This document shows positions 18,000 through 27,143 of a stretch of 62,451 bases of DNA, one piece after another. The position numbers and the translations under genes are program-made. Numbering within the stretch: position 1 is the stretch's first letter; each line of letters opens with the position of its first letter. Under the pieces are notes generated by a model. It saw nothing but the letters and a program-made list of their open reading frames with translations. It was not told the origin of the DNA and made no database searches. This DNA is from Flavobacterium gelidicaeli (lineage in GTDB: Bacteria; Bacteroidota; Bacteroidia; Flavobacteriales; Flavobacteriaceae): assembly GCF_013294005.1 (NCBI RefSeq), contig NZ_JABSNK010000015.1, positions 1 to 62,451 of the forward strand. Direction: 5' to 3'.

Positions 18000-18750
18000 T
18001 CAAGCTCCAGTTATAGTCCTTGTAACTAATCTTTGCGTTACTATTAATTTTAGTAGTACTGTATTGATTTAAGAAATCGATAACGGATCCTTTTTTCTTG
18101 AAATCTCCTTCAAACCAATCAAATATTTTTGAAATTTCTACTTTGTTTGCTGTGATTGTGTTTTTTGATTTATCATTAATAAATCTTTTTGAAGCAGCGC
18201 TCAGTTGATTACTTAGCTTACTTTCAGTATAGGCTTCGTTCAATAAACTAGGACATGAAAATGATGCACAGTTAATAGCAAAATGAATTCTTGGTTCTCC
18301 CATTTTACGCAATATTTCATGCTCTATTTCCTCTAAACTGTATTTTTTATTTCCTAGAGTAAAGAATTTTTGTCCCCAAGGATCTTTAATATCTTTAATA
18401 CTTTTAGTAGGGTAATTGTCTAAAATTAATTTTACTGTAAAGGCATTGTAAGCATTAATCCAGTAGGCAAGTGTAGCATTGCGTGAGGTGTATTTTGTAG
18501 GTACGTTAGCAGCTAATTCATTTAAGTAGGACTGTAGTTCTCCACTGTTTTTTTGAAACCCTTTGTAGTTTACAGTTCCATTAGCACTTACATTTCTTTG
18601 TAATAATGTATTCCATTTTGAATGGCTTATGTTTTTTGCATCATCTGTGACTGTAATTTGAGTTTCCTGAGCAGGCAATTCTACATTACTTTTTGTTTTT
18701 CCGCAAGAAAGTAAAGGCAATAGCATTAAGCTGTATAATAATTTTTTCAT
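17992..18750 (-). CDS. DUF547 lipoprotein
   Basis: A 252-residue lipoprotein (lipobox LPLLSC, Cys about residue 16). The DUF547 core is LAYWINAYNAFTVKLI, HFAINCASFSCPSLL and a C-terminal YNWSLNE. Unlike the copy at 12816, which has Gly-Gly at this place, it has a second cysteine (SCP) next to the conserved one. It is the first gene of the unit behind ECF-like site C (18784-18809), which leaves a leader of about 27 bases. Confidence 0.8.
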   Translation of the reverse strand: MKKLLYSLMLLPLLSCGKTKSNVELPAQETQITVTDDAKNISHSKWNTLLQRNVSANGTVNYKGFQKNSGELQSYLNELAANVPTKYTSRNATLAYWINAYNAFTVKLILDNYPTKSIKDIKDPWGQKFFTLGNKKYSLEEIEHEILRKMGEPRIHFAINCASFSCPSLLNEAYTESKLSNQLSAASKRFINDKSKNTITANKVEISKIFDWFEGDFKKKGSVIDFLNQYSTTKINSNAKISYKDYNWSLNE

Positions 18751-18783
18751 TTTGTTTTTGTTTTATGTGTTCTTATTATAAGA

Positions 18784-18809
18784 GACTGCAGCCTTTATGT
18801 TTCCTGACA
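18784..18809 (-). promoter_or_regulatory. Putative ECF-sigma promoter (site C)
   Basis: Minus strand: TGTCAGGAA, 13 bases, then AGTCTCTTA. It lies 34 bases before the DUF547 lipoprotein start and just past the sterol desaturase stop. Confidence 0.65.
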
Positions 18810-18821
18810 AAAAAAAAATAA

Positions 18822-19694
18822 TTATTTTTTTAAAGGATAGAATTCTTGATGAATAAAATCTTTAGGAAATTCGTTTTCGTCACTAAATCCAAGTTCAATA
18901 TCTCTACCGTCAGTTGGGATATAATTTGTTTTAAATAGGTAATCCCATAAACTCAACGAGATGCCAAAATTCACTCCATATTTATTAGGCATTTCTTTAC
19001 TGTGATGCCAAATGTGCATTTTAGGATTGTTTAAAATGTATTTTAAATAGCCATAGTCCCAACCTATATTAGCATGGTTTAAATGACCAATAGCAATTGT
19101 AATAAAATGAACGATAAAAACATCTTGAAGATCCACACCACCTATTAAAATAATAGGAAGATACAATATTGATTTGTACACAATAGGTTCCATCCAGTTG
19201 TATCTAAAATGAGCTGCAAACCCCATCACTTTAATGCTATGGTGGGTTTTATGTATTTTCCATAAAAAAGGTATGCGGTGCAATAGTATATGAACCGTCC
19301 ATTGGAGGAAATCACTTATCATAAAAAACGCAAACAACGCTAGTGGTGTAGGTAATTGAGATAGAGAAAAAAGCTGAATTGATGTTAACTCAAAACCAAA
19401 AAGTGATAAAAAGTCATTTATAAGTTGCGAAGTAATATTAGACAAAGCAATAAGCAGAATCAAATTAAGTAAGAAAAAATTAAAAAATAAGTAGAATAAG
19501 TCCAACCAGAAATCTTTTCTAAAAATGGCTTGTTTTTTTCGCCAAGGAAACAAAATCTCAAGAAGCCATACCACTAATGAAATCGCAATTAAACCATAGA
19601 AATAGTTGTCCCATTTCCAGTATAGGATTTCCTCTTTTAAGTAATTAAAATATCCGCTGTACGAGTTGATTATTAAGTCTATGTATTTATTCAT
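18822..19694 (-). CDS. Sterol desaturase/fatty acid hydroxylase family protein
   Basis: A 290-residue di-iron membrane oxygenase with about five membrane segments. Its three histidine clusters are visible: HILLH with HKTHH, and HIWHH near residue 229, the HxxxH/HxxHH/HxxHH set of the fatty acid hydroxylase superfamily. It would hydroxylate or desaturate a membrane lipid using O2. The gene starts 3 bases after DUF2064 and is the last one before site C, so it belongs to the rhodanese unit, with possible read-through. Confidence 0.9.
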   Translation of the reverse strand: MNKYIDLIINSYSGYFNYLKEEILYWKWDNYFYGLIAISLVVWLLEILFPWRKKQAIFRKDFWLDLFYLFFNFFLLNLILLIALSNITSQLINDFLSLFGFELTSIQLFSLSQLPTPLALFAFFMISDFLQWTVHILLHRIPFLWKIHKTHHSIKVMGFAAHFRYNWMEPIVYKSILYLPIILIGGVDLQDVFIVHFITIAIGHLNHANIGWDYGYLKYILNNPKMHIWHHSKEMPNKYGVNFGISLSLWDYLFKTNYIPTDGRDIELGFSDENEFPKDFIHQEFYPLKK

Positions 19695-19697
19695 TTT

Positions 19698-20324
19698 TTA
19701 ATTATGCTTTACTTTTATTTTATTTTCAAAAAGGCTACAATTATAATCACTGCGACTCAAATCTTCAAAAGTATCAATGTCGTTTAAGGTTTCTAATAAA
19801 GCAACTTTTTTACCTTCTAAATCATTTACTGTCGCCTCAAATACCGTAGCTGTTCCCCATTCTTTATTCTGAAATACGTCTTTATTGCTTTGGTTTAAAC
19901 CCAATAAATAATAACCGCCATCCTCTGCAGGACCTAGTACAGCATCGTTATTTTCTAATTTTTTAAATGCCATTTCGATTTGTGAAGCTCTTAAATCAAA
20001 TAAATCACTGCCTACAATTACGCAATGTTTATAACCCATTCCAAAAAGAGAATCAAAAGCCTGCTGCATTCGGTCTCCTAAATCACCACTTGCCTGAAGT
20101 TTTTTAATATAAAATTCTTCAGACCAAATATCATCATTTATTATTGCAGTATCATAAAACACAAATTTATCACAGTCAATGGCATGCGTTACATTCTTAG
20201 TATGCAACAACAAGTCTTTGTAAACCGTTAAAGCATTTTCATCTCCAATTGTTTTTGCTAATCTAGTTTTGACTTTGCCTAACTCAGGGTTTCGTGTAAA
20301 AATAAGTAATGCCTTAGTTTTCAT
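19698..20324 (-). CDS. TIGR04282/DUF2064 GT-A nucleotidyl- or glycosyltransferase-like protein
   Basis: A 208-residue soluble GT-A-like enzyme. The N-terminal LLIFTRNPELGKVKTRLA matches the nucleotide-sugar pyrophosphorylase-type loop, VGSDLFDL sits at the metal-binding site, and GPAEDGGYYLLGL is the family signature. It is the usual genomic partner of TIGR04283 (17307). Its substrate is unknown. It overlaps the rhodanese gene by 11 bases. Confidence 0.8.
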   Translation of the reverse strand: MKTKALLIFTRNPELGKVKTRLAKTIGDENALTVYKDLLLHTKNVTHAIDCDKFVFYDTAIINDDIWSEEFYIKKLQASGDLGDRMQQAFDSLFGMGYKHCVIVGSDLFDLRASQIEMAFKKLENNDAVLGPAEDGGYYLLGLNQSNKDVFQNKEWGTATVFEATVNDLEGKKVALLETLNDIDTFEDLSRSDYNCSLFENKIKVKHN

Positions 20325-20820
20325 ATATTTTCTTCCCTTTAGTTAAATACTTGCTCCATTTTTTATTAAAAGTATGCACACTATCTGTTTGTTTATTTTG
20401 ATTGTTGACTACCTTTCTACCCTTATTTTTATATTCGAATATTCCACCGTAAAGGTTGAAAACTTTAGTGTAACCTAGCTTTTGCAATTTTTCTCCTATG
20501 TTTTCACTACGTACACCTATGGAACAATACACTACAATGGGTGTGTTTTTATCTTTAATAATAGTGGTTACCTTTTCATTCTCAAAGTGGTCATAGCCTA
20601 TGAAAACAGCATTTTTAATATGACTTACATTGTACTCATTAAGCTCTCTAGCGTCGAGAAATACAAACTTATCAGTTTCATTTAAAGCATCTACCATAAC
20701 ATAAGGAACTGATTCTTTATTCAGTAATTTCAAAACTTTAGGAATTGTACTTTGAGCTGCAATTGCTATCGAAAAAAAGAAACTTATTATGATTAATTGA
20801 ACACGCATATTGTTTTTCAT
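20314..20820 (-). CDS. Exported rhodanese-like sulfurtransferase
   Basis: A 168-residue protein with a signal peptide (roughly residues 5-22, ending AIAAQS) and one rhodanese domain. The active-site loop is CSIGVRS with the persulfide-forming Cys near residue 97, and a conserved DAREL entry loop is present. It acts in the periplasm on thiosulfate, persulfides or similar sulfur donors. It is the first gene of the long operon and has ECF-like site D 20 bases upstream. Confidence 0.85.
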   Translation of the reverse strand: MKNNMRVQLIIISFFFSIAIAAQSTIPKVLKLLNKESVPYVMVDALNETDKFVFLDARELNEYNVSHIKNAVFIGYDHFENEKVTTIIKDKNTPIVVYCSIGVRSENIGEKLQKLGYTKVFNLYGGIFEYKNKGRKVVNNQNKQTDSVHTFNKKWSKYLTKGKKIYEN

Positions 20821-20839
20821 AAAGATATTTAATTTAATG

Positions 20840-20865
20840 GACGATTTAAAATTTATTTCCTGACA
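20840..20865 (-). promoter_or_regulatory. Putative ECF-sigma promoter (site D)
   Basis: Minus strand: TGTCAGGAA, 13 bases, then CGTCCATTA. It lies 20 bases before the rhodanese start. Confidence 0.65.
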
Positions 20866-20904
20866 ACATTTACGTTAATAAAGCTCCTTGGGTTTTATTA
20901 TTAT

Positions 20905-21468
20905 CTAGAATAACGACGTTTGAATAACTTCCATTTTAGTATTTCCATTGAAGTTGAAATTCGCAATAACTTCAAATTGTTTAGCATCAACATCAAATCT
21001 TCTTAAAATTACGGCTTCACAAAGAAAATGCATTGCAACCGATGTAAACAACTCATTTGCAATGATAAGTTTATCAGCAGTTAATTTTCTAGCAATAGAT
21101 ACATGTGGATCTACACTTTTATGAGTGATAGAAAAACGTATCTCCTTATGAAAACGTTTCATAATAGGAACTAGTGCTTGTTTAGAAATAGCATTTGGGG
21201 CTATGAAAAAGGCACCGTTAGGGTAACTTCCATAGTGTTCTAAAGTTACTGGAACTGCTGAAATCGAATCTGCTATTCGAGTTACTTGTTTTGTTATGAT
21301 TGCTAACTGCTCATGTGATGCTACAAATTCACCGATGGTAATGTGTGCCAAGGAATTTTTACTGTTATACCAGCCAATTTTGGTTGCTAAACGCTCTTTT
21401 AAAACGCTTATTTCTGCCACTATTTCTGGTGTTGGTTGAAAAACAAGAGAATAGGTGTTTTGCATCAT
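20905..21468 (-). CDS. 2'-5' RNA ligase family (2H phosphoesterase-like) protein
   Basis: A 187-residue soluble protein with the two His-x-Thr/Ser motifs of the 2H superfamily: AHITIGEF near residue 43 and PHVSIAR near residue 121. These enzymes act on 2',3'-cyclic phosphate RNA ends or on related cyclic phosphodiesters. It is encoded apart from the long operon, with no clear partner. Confidence 0.8.
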   Translation of the reverse strand: MMQNTYSLVFQPTPEIVAEISVLKERLATKIGWYNSKNSLAHITIGEFVASHEQLAIITKQVTRIADSISAVPVTLEHYGSYPNGAFFIAPNAISKQALVPIMKRFHKEIRFSITHKSVDPHVSIARKLTADKLIIANELFTSVAMHFLCEAVILRRFDVDAKQFEVIANFNFNGNTKMEVIQTSLF

Positions 21469-21572
21469 TTTAATTTTTGATAAAGTTAGTATACAATTCT
21501 TCCACTTGAAAGAAAGCAGCCTTTTTTAAGGTTATTTTAAACTATTCAAATTAAAATCTACATTGACTCTAA

Positions 21573-21584
21573 TTGGTTAACCAA
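21573..21584. promoter_or_regulatory. Palindromic operator TTGGTTAACCAA upstream of the RraA-family gene
   Basis: Perfect 12-bp palindrome about 40 bases before the start at 21624. The same 12 bases occur at the PL7-like lyase promoter (33039-33050). A GntR- or LacI-type repressor site is the likely reading. Confidence 0.5.
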
Positions 21585-21623
21585 AAAAAGCATACCTTAG
21601 TTTTTTATTAAAAAGCACTAAAA

Positions 21624-22343
21624 ATGGCAGGATTATCAGCAGCAACCAAAGCGAAATTACAAACAATAAGTACGCCAACAATCGCAACTTGCTTGTTTAA
21701 AAAAGGGTTTAAAAACCAGTTTATTCAAGATGTAAAACCATTACAATTAGGGAAGCCTAATATGGTAGGCGAGGCGTATACTTTGCGATCAATTCCAGCT
21801 CGTGAAGACCGCAACCCAATTACCGTTTTTAGAAATGCCGATCATCCGCAGCGTGTGGCGGTAGAGAATTGTCCTGCGGGTCATGTGCTTGTAATTGATA
21901 GTCGCAAAGATGCACGCGCGGCTTCAGGTGGCGACATTTTAGTAACTAGATTAATGGTACGTGGTGTTGCAGGAGTTGTAACAGACGGTGGTTTTAGAGA
22001 TTCGGCTAATATTGCTAAGCTCGCCATCCCTTCCTATCATTCAAGACCAAGTGCTCCCACCAACCTCACGTTACATGAAGCACTCGATATAAATGTTCCT
22101 ATTGCTTGTGGTGATGTTGCCATTTTTCCTGGTGATGTTTTAGTGGGTGATGATGATGGAGTGATGGTGATTCCGGCTCATATCGTTGAGGAAGTAGCTA
22201 ATGAGTGTATCGAAATGACACTATTTGAAGACTTTGTTTTAGAAAAAGTACAAGAAGGAAACGCCGTGATTGGTTTGTATCCAGCAACAAACGAAAAATG
22301 GGTAGCAGAATTTGCGCTTTGGCGAAAGCAAAAAGGAAATTAG
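21624..22343 (+). CDS. RraA-family aldolase/decarboxylase-like protein (long form)
   Basis: A 239-residue cytoplasmic protein of the RraA / 4-hydroxy-4-methyl-2-oxoglutarate aldolase family. The catalytic signature is GGDILVTRLMVRGVAG followed by GGFRDS (the Arg-Asp pair). It is longer than RNase E-regulator RraA (~160) and closer to the metal-dependent pyruvate aldolases. The palindrome it shares with the PL7-like lyase suggests a role in sugar-acid or 2-oxoacid breakdown. Confidence 0.85.
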   Translation: MAGLSAATKAKLQTISTPTIATCLFKKGFKNQFIQDVKPLQLGKPNMVGEAYTLRSIPAREDRNPITVFRNADHPQRVAVENCPAGHVLVIDSRKDARAASGGDILVTRLMVRGVAGVVTDGGFRDSANIAKLAIPSYHSRPSAPTNLTLHEALDINVPIACGDVAIFPGDVLVGDDDGVMVIPAHIVEEVANECIEMTLFEDFVLEKVQEGNAVIGLYPATNEKWVAEFALWRKQKGN

Positions 22344-22379
22344 TAAACGGCTTTTACAGCAGTAAGTTACTTGTTATTT

Positions 22380-22967
22380 TTAGTAATACAATCTAAAATC
22401 AAGTAGCTTACATAAATCGTAATTTTTCTGGTATAGCTCTTCTACGATTTCAAATACGTTATCATTCTCTTTAAAAAAACTAAAAAATGCTTTGTCAAGA
22501 TTAATACTCGTCAAACTATTAAATGCGGTACCATAGCCTGAAATGGCTTTGGCGCCAGTAACATCTATAAAAAACTGTGCTTCGTCTGAGCTTAAGTCTA
22601 GGACTTTTGAGTTGGCAAAATGGACTATTTTACCGGTTAATTTACCTTCAAAAATTTCGGCTATTTCATCAAGAGTGTAGAAATAATCATTCAAGCAAAT
22701 GCTATTCTCTTCTCCCTTCATAACGAGATAGATGATTTCGTAATCCTTGAAACCATGATCGTCATATATTAAAGCATTCAAGCTGTCCTCAAGACCTTCA
22801 ATAGTATCACAAGTTTTATAAATACTTGCCACACCATAGTTAAAAGCGAGTTGCTCTAAATTAACTACTACCTCAGTTTCTGTTGTTATTTCTACATCAG
22901 CAACGCCTTCTAGGCAATAGATAAAAGTGTCTTGTTCGATAAAATTAGCTTTGTCAAGATGATTCAT
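22380..22967 (-). CDS. DUF6642-like protein of unknown function
   Basis: About 195 residues from the preferred Met at 22967; the ORF opens 14 codons earlier. The protein is acidic and soluble, and matches a Bacteroidota family I remember as DUF6642 (FIYCLEGVAD at the start, DLSSDEAQFFIDVTGAKAISGYG in the middle). No catalytic motif is obvious. It is a single gene pointing toward the end of the RraA gene. Confidence 0.6.
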   Translation of the reverse strand: MNHLDKANFIEQDTFIYCLEGVADVEITTETEVVVNLEQLAFNYGVASIYKTCDTIEGLEDSLNALIYDDHGFKDYEIIYLVMKGEENSICLNDYFYTLDEIAEIFEGKLTGKIVHFANSKVLDLSSDEAQFFIDVTGAKAISGYGTAFNSLTSINLDKAFFSFFKENDNVFEIVEELYQKNYDLCKLLDFRLYY

Positions 22968-23081
22968 TAATAAAAAATAGATTTTAGGGTATGATTTATT
23001 TCTATACAAAATTAATCAAGTCGTTTTTAAATCTGGCTTCTATTAACAAATACTTAAGCTGTGTGTAAGAATTAATGGGAG

Positions 23082-24041
23082 TTATTCTTTGGCATATTTA
23101 TTAGCAATGATACTAATAACAAAAATCTGTATTCCGTGAAAAATCATCAAAGGCAGCAAGATAATTCCCATGGCAGCCACATTTTGAAAAAGTATTTTTG
23201 AAAAAATAGTTCCGTGAACGAGCGATTTTTTAGTTCCACAAAATTGTGCTGTAATGCGATCTTCGTGTTTGAAATGTAGTTTTTTAGCAATTAAACCAAT
23301 GATAAGATAAACGCAATAAAATAATGCCAGCACACATATTGCTATAAGAGCAAGGTTTGTTAGGCTCAAAATGCTAAAAATACCTTCCTCAAATGAAGTG
23401 GCATAGGTTTTATAGATGATTAATAGAATTACTGATTTGTCAAAGGTTGTTAAGTAGCTGTTGTACTTAGCAGCCAGTTTTCCTAGAAAACGGTGCAATA
23501 GCAGTCCAACAATTACAGGAGCTAAAACTTCTGTGATTAATTTAAAATAGATGGTGCTTAAATCGAAATTTGCCTCTTTACTATTCAAAAATAAACCCAT
23601 CCATAATGGTGTAATCGCTATTCCAATCAATCCCGAAATACTGGCATTAAAAATGGCTGCAGGAATGTTTCCTTTTGCGATTGAAACCATGACCACACTT
23701 GATGAAACAGTAGATGGGAGGGAAGCGATAAAGAAAAAAGCCAACCAAATGGTTTTAGTATTTTCTGTTTGCATTAAAGGATAAAACAACAATACAATTA
23801 TAGGAAATAGTAAAAAAGTGGAAGCCTGCACCAACAGATGCAGCTTCCAGTTTACCAATCCGCTTTTTATTTGCTCCGGGCTTAATTTAAGTCCGTAGAA
23901 AAAAAACAGCAGTGAAATTCCTATACTCGCCATTTTGTCTAAATCTAACGGACTTGATTTACCCCCAAACTGCGGAAATAAATACGCTAGAAAAAGGGTG
24001 ATCACTATGGCGAGAACGAATTTATCAATCTTTATTTTCAT
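23082..24041 (-). CDS. BASS-family (bile acid:sodium symporter-like) transporter
   Basis: A 319-residue inner-membrane protein with about ten membrane segments, of the SBF-like/YfeH group. FCGTKKSLVHG near residue 267 and ASLPSTVSSSVVM near 105 are the conserved substrate/sodium-site segments. The natural substrate is not known. Its start overlaps the RND pump gene by 17 bases, so it is translated with the efflux operon and may move an anion or chelator linked to metal export. Confidence 0.85.
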   Translation of the reverse strand: MKIKIDKFVLAIVITLFLAYLFPQFGGKSSPLDLDKMASIGISLLFFFYGLKLSPEQIKSGLVNWKLHLLVQASTFLLFPIIVLLFYPLMQTENTKTIWLAFFFIASLPSTVSSSVVMVSIAKGNIPAAIFNASISGLIGIAITPLWMGLFLNSKEANFDLSTIYFKLITEVLAPVIVGLLLHRFLGKLAAKYNSYLTTFDKSVILLIIYKTYATSFEEGIFSILSLTNLALIAICVLALFYCVYLIIGLIAKKLHFKHEDRITAQFCGTKKSLVHGTIFSKILFQNVAAMGIILLPLMIFHGIQIFVISIIANKYAKE

Positions 24042-27000
24042 TTTTTTGTTCTGATTTTTTATATGCTAAATAGTAAATTTGAGGAAGCACCGTCAAAGAT
24101 AACAACATACAGAATATAAGTCCACCTACAATCATAATTGCTAGCGGTTTTTGGACTTCTGATCCCATCCCTGATGAAAGTGCTGCGGGCAATAATCCCA
24201 TAGATCCCATTAAAGCAATCATTAAAATAGGGCGTATTCTGGTGAAAATCGCTTGCGAAATCGCTTCTTTCAAAGGCATCCTATCGGTAAGATTCTCTCT
24301 GATATTTCCTATCAATACAATTCCGTCGATGGTTGCCACTCCAAACAAAATGATAAACCCAATTCCTGCTGAGATTCCAAAGGTAGTTCCTGTAATCCAA
24401 AGAGAAAGAAATCCGCCGATAAAAGCAAACGGAATTACAATAAATGATACTAATGTATCTTTCATATTCCCTTTAAAATTCAGCCAAAGCAGGAACATGA
24501 TCATAAGTAGCGAAATAGGAACAATCATCATTAACTGTTTTGTTGCTCTTTCTTTTGATTCAAATTCTCCTGCCCATTCCATTTTATTGGCCTTGGGTAA
24601 TTTTACATCTCTAGTTACATTAGCCTTCGCCTCAGCAATCGTACCCCCTAAATCGCGCCCTTGAATACTAAAACCTACGGCGATGTAACGACTACTGCCT
24701 TCTCGATAAATAAAAGTAGGTCCTGTGATAAAGCTGATTTCGGCAATTTCTCGCAACGGAATCTTGTTCCCATTCATAGCTGGAATCAAAATTTCCTTGA
24801 TTTTATTTTCGTCATCACGGTACTCTTTCTGAAAACGCAATCGTACGTCAAACATGCGTTCGTTCTCGTAGAAAGTGGTAGCTGCTCGTCCGCCAATGGC
24901 CATTTCGACCACCGCTTGCGCATCGGCTAGAGCCACACCATATTTACCCATTTTTTTCTCGTCAAGTTTAATGCGGAGTTCTGGTAGACCTATATTTCGG
25001 TACACATTCAAATCTTCTATTCCAGGAACATCTTTGATACTCTTAGCGACTTGATCTGCATATTTTTCTAATTCGAATAAATCTTCGCCAAAAATTTTAA
25101 TGACTAAGGAACTTTTTACACCTGCCACATATTCCTCTACGTTATCTTGAATAGGTTGGCTGAAGCCAAAGACAATTCCGGGATATTTTTGTAAAACAGC
25201 ACGCATTTCGTTAATTAACTCGTCTTTCTCAATATCTCTATCCCATTCTGTACTTGGTAATAATTGAATATGAAATTCGATATTAAAAAAACCTGTTGGG
25301 TCTGTACCATCATTTGGTCGGCCTACTTGGTTTAGTACAAATTTCACCTCTTTAAACTTTCCTAAGTCTGCCTTCATTTCATTAGCAAGTCTGTTTGATT
25401 CTTCAATGTTTACACTGTTAGGCAAGGTTGCTCTAATATAAATAGCACCTTCATTCAGTTTGGGTAAAAACTCTGATCCATGATTCATGAAACCTACGAT
25501 ACTCGCTAAAAACAATCCAATAAAACTATAAATAGTTGCTTTTCTATGTTTGCTTGAAAACAAATACAAATTGAACAAGCTATTCCTGAAATTGCGTGTA
25601 ATCCAGTTGTCTTTCTCTACAATGTTCTTCGTCAATAGCACTTTACACATGGCGGGAACATAAGTCAAGCTTAAAATTAAAGATCCAAATAAAGCGAAAC
25701 CTAGCGTATACGCTAGCGGACTAAACATTTTTCCTTCTACTTTCTGGAAAGAAAAAATGGGAAGTAATGCAATGATCAGGATGAATAGAGCAAAAAAGAT
25801 ATACGAGGCGACTTTACTAACACTTCTCTTGATAATTCCCCCTTTGGCACTTTTATTAAATCGTTCCATTCCTATTTGATGTGCTCGTTTTTCGAGTCCT
25901 ACGAAGACGACTTCAGATACCACTAGTGAACCTTCGAGTAGTAATCCAAAATCTAAGGATCCCATTGAAATCAAATTGGCTGGCATTCCCATGATACGCA
26001 ACATAACGATGGCAAATAAAAACGCAAGCGGAATCACAGAGGCTACAATAAAGGTTAACCTCCAGTTGTAAAGAAAAATAAAAACGATTAAGGATACTAA
26101 AACGATTCCTTCGATTAGATTTTTAGTTACGGTGTGTACCGTTGTATTCACAAGCTCTGTACGATCAATAAAAGGAACGATTTTTACATTCTTAGGAAGA
26201 ATACGGTCGTTTAAGTCGGCTATTTTATCTTTCAATCTATTGATAACATCACTTGGTGTTTCGCCACGTAGCATGACAACAATTCCTTCAACAACATCTT
26301 TGTCCTCTTGCAATCCGGCAATACCCAAACGCGGTTTTGCTGAAATTACAACTTCTGCGACGTGTTTTACTAGGATAGGAGTTGATCCTCGCACTTCGAT
26401 AAGGATGTTCTCAATATCTTCGACACTTTCTAATAAACCTACACCACGTACAACATAAGCTTGGCTGCCTTTTTCGATAACATCACCACCTACATTGATA
26501 TTGCTTTTTGAAACCGCCTCATAAACTTCGAGAGGAGAGAGTCCGTAATTGGCTAGTTCGGTTGGGTTGATTTTTATCTCGTAGATTTTTTCTTCTCCAC
26601 CAAAACTCACTACATCAGCCACTCCGGGAACAGAAACTAATTCGCGTTCAATAACCCAATCATGAAGTGCTGTCAACTCTTTTATGGGAAGATCACTCTT
26701 TAAAACATACCTAAAAATTTCTCCGGTTGCACCATAAGGAGGGTCAATACCAGCATCGGCTCCATCAGGTAAATCAACACCTTTCAATCGATTAGAGGCG
26801 TATTGCTGGGCGTAAAAATCATCTATTTCGTCTTCAAAAATAACAGTAACTACAGATAATCCAAAAAGCGAAATAGAACGTACTTCGGCTTTTTTAGGGA
26901 TTGTATTCATCGCTTTCATTAAAGGAAGCGTGACAAATTTCTCAACTTCTTCGGCGCTACGTCCTGGCCACTGGGTAATGATTCTAGCGCGGGTATTAGT

Positions 27001-27135
27001 CACATCAGGAAATGCTTCTATAGGCGTATTAATGTAGCTAACTACTCCAGCTATAAACAGTAAAGCGGTTAAGAAAAATACAATTAAAGTGTTTTTTAAG
27101 GAGAAGGAAACTATTGCTTGAACAAATTTTTGCAT
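24025..27135 (-). CDS. CzcA/CusA-type heavy-metal RND efflux pump
   Basis: A 1036-residue inner-membrane proton-driven pump with the RND layout: TM1 (about 10-30), a large periplasmic loop, a TM2-6 block, a second periplasmic loop, a TM8-12 block. The TM4 motif reads GSLDFGLLLEGSLVVSE. The usual HME pattern is D, then D six residues later, then E, so here the middle Asp is Glu. It works with the adaptor and TolC genes just upstream and exports divalent or monovalent metal ions from periplasm or cytoplasm. The metal cannot be named from sequence. Confidence 0.9.
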   Translation of the reverse strand: MQKFVQAIVSFSLKNTLIVFFLTALLFIAGVVSYINTPIEAFPDVTNTRARIITQWPGRSAEEVEKFVTLPLMKAMNTIPKKAEVRSISLFGLSVVTVIFEDEIDDFYAQQYASNRLKGVDLPDGADAGIDPPYGATGEIFRYVLKSDLPIKELTALHDWVIERELVSVPGVADVVSFGGEEKIYEIKINPTELANYGLSPLEVYEAVSKSNINVGGDVIEKGSQAYVVRGVGLLESVEDIENILIEVRGSTPILVKHVAEVVISAKPRLGIAGLQEDKDVVEGIVVMLRGETPSDVINRLKDKIADLNDRILPKNVKIVPFIDRTELVNTTVHTVTKNLIEGIVLVSLIVFIFLYNWRLTFIVASVIPLAFLFAIVMLRIMGMPANLISMGSLDFGLLLEGSLVVSEVVFVGLEKRAHQIGMERFNKSAKGGIIKRSVSKVASYIFFALFILIIALLPIFSFQKVEGKMFSPLAYTLGFALFGSLILSLTYVPAMCKVLLTKNIVEKDNWITRNFRNSLFNLYLFSSKHRKATIYSFIGLFLASIVGFMNHGSEFLPKLNEGAIYIRATLPNSVNIEESNRLANEMKADLGKFKEVKFVLNQVGRPNDGTDPTGFFNIEFHIQLLPSTEWDRDIEKDELINEMRAVLQKYPGIVFGFSQPIQDNVEEYVAGVKSSLVIKIFGEDLFELEKYADQVAKSIKDVPGIEDLNVYRNIGLPELRIKLDEKKMGKYGVALADAQAVVEMAIGGRAATTFYENERMFDVRLRFQKEYRDDENKIKEILIPAMNGNKIPLREIAEISFITGPTFIYREGSSRYIAVGFSIQGRDLGGTIAEAKANVTRDVKLPKANKMEWAGEFESKERATKQLMMIVPISLLMIMFLLWLNFKGNMKDTLVSFIVIPFAFIGGFLSLWITGTTFGISAGIGFIILFGVATIDGIVLIGNIRENLTDRMPLKEAISQAIFTRIRPILMIALMGSMGLLPAALSSGMGSEVQKPLAIMIVGGLIFCMLLSLTVLPQIYYLAYKKSEQKNENKD

Positions 27136-27143
27136 GTCAATTT

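Noticed and set aside
17307..20324. Arsenosugar biosynthesis operon (from the TIGR04282/TIGR04283 names)
   Set aside because: No arsenite methyltransferase or ArsS radical SAM gene is present. The names come from co-occurrence elsewhere, and the neighbours here point to redox and envelope functions.
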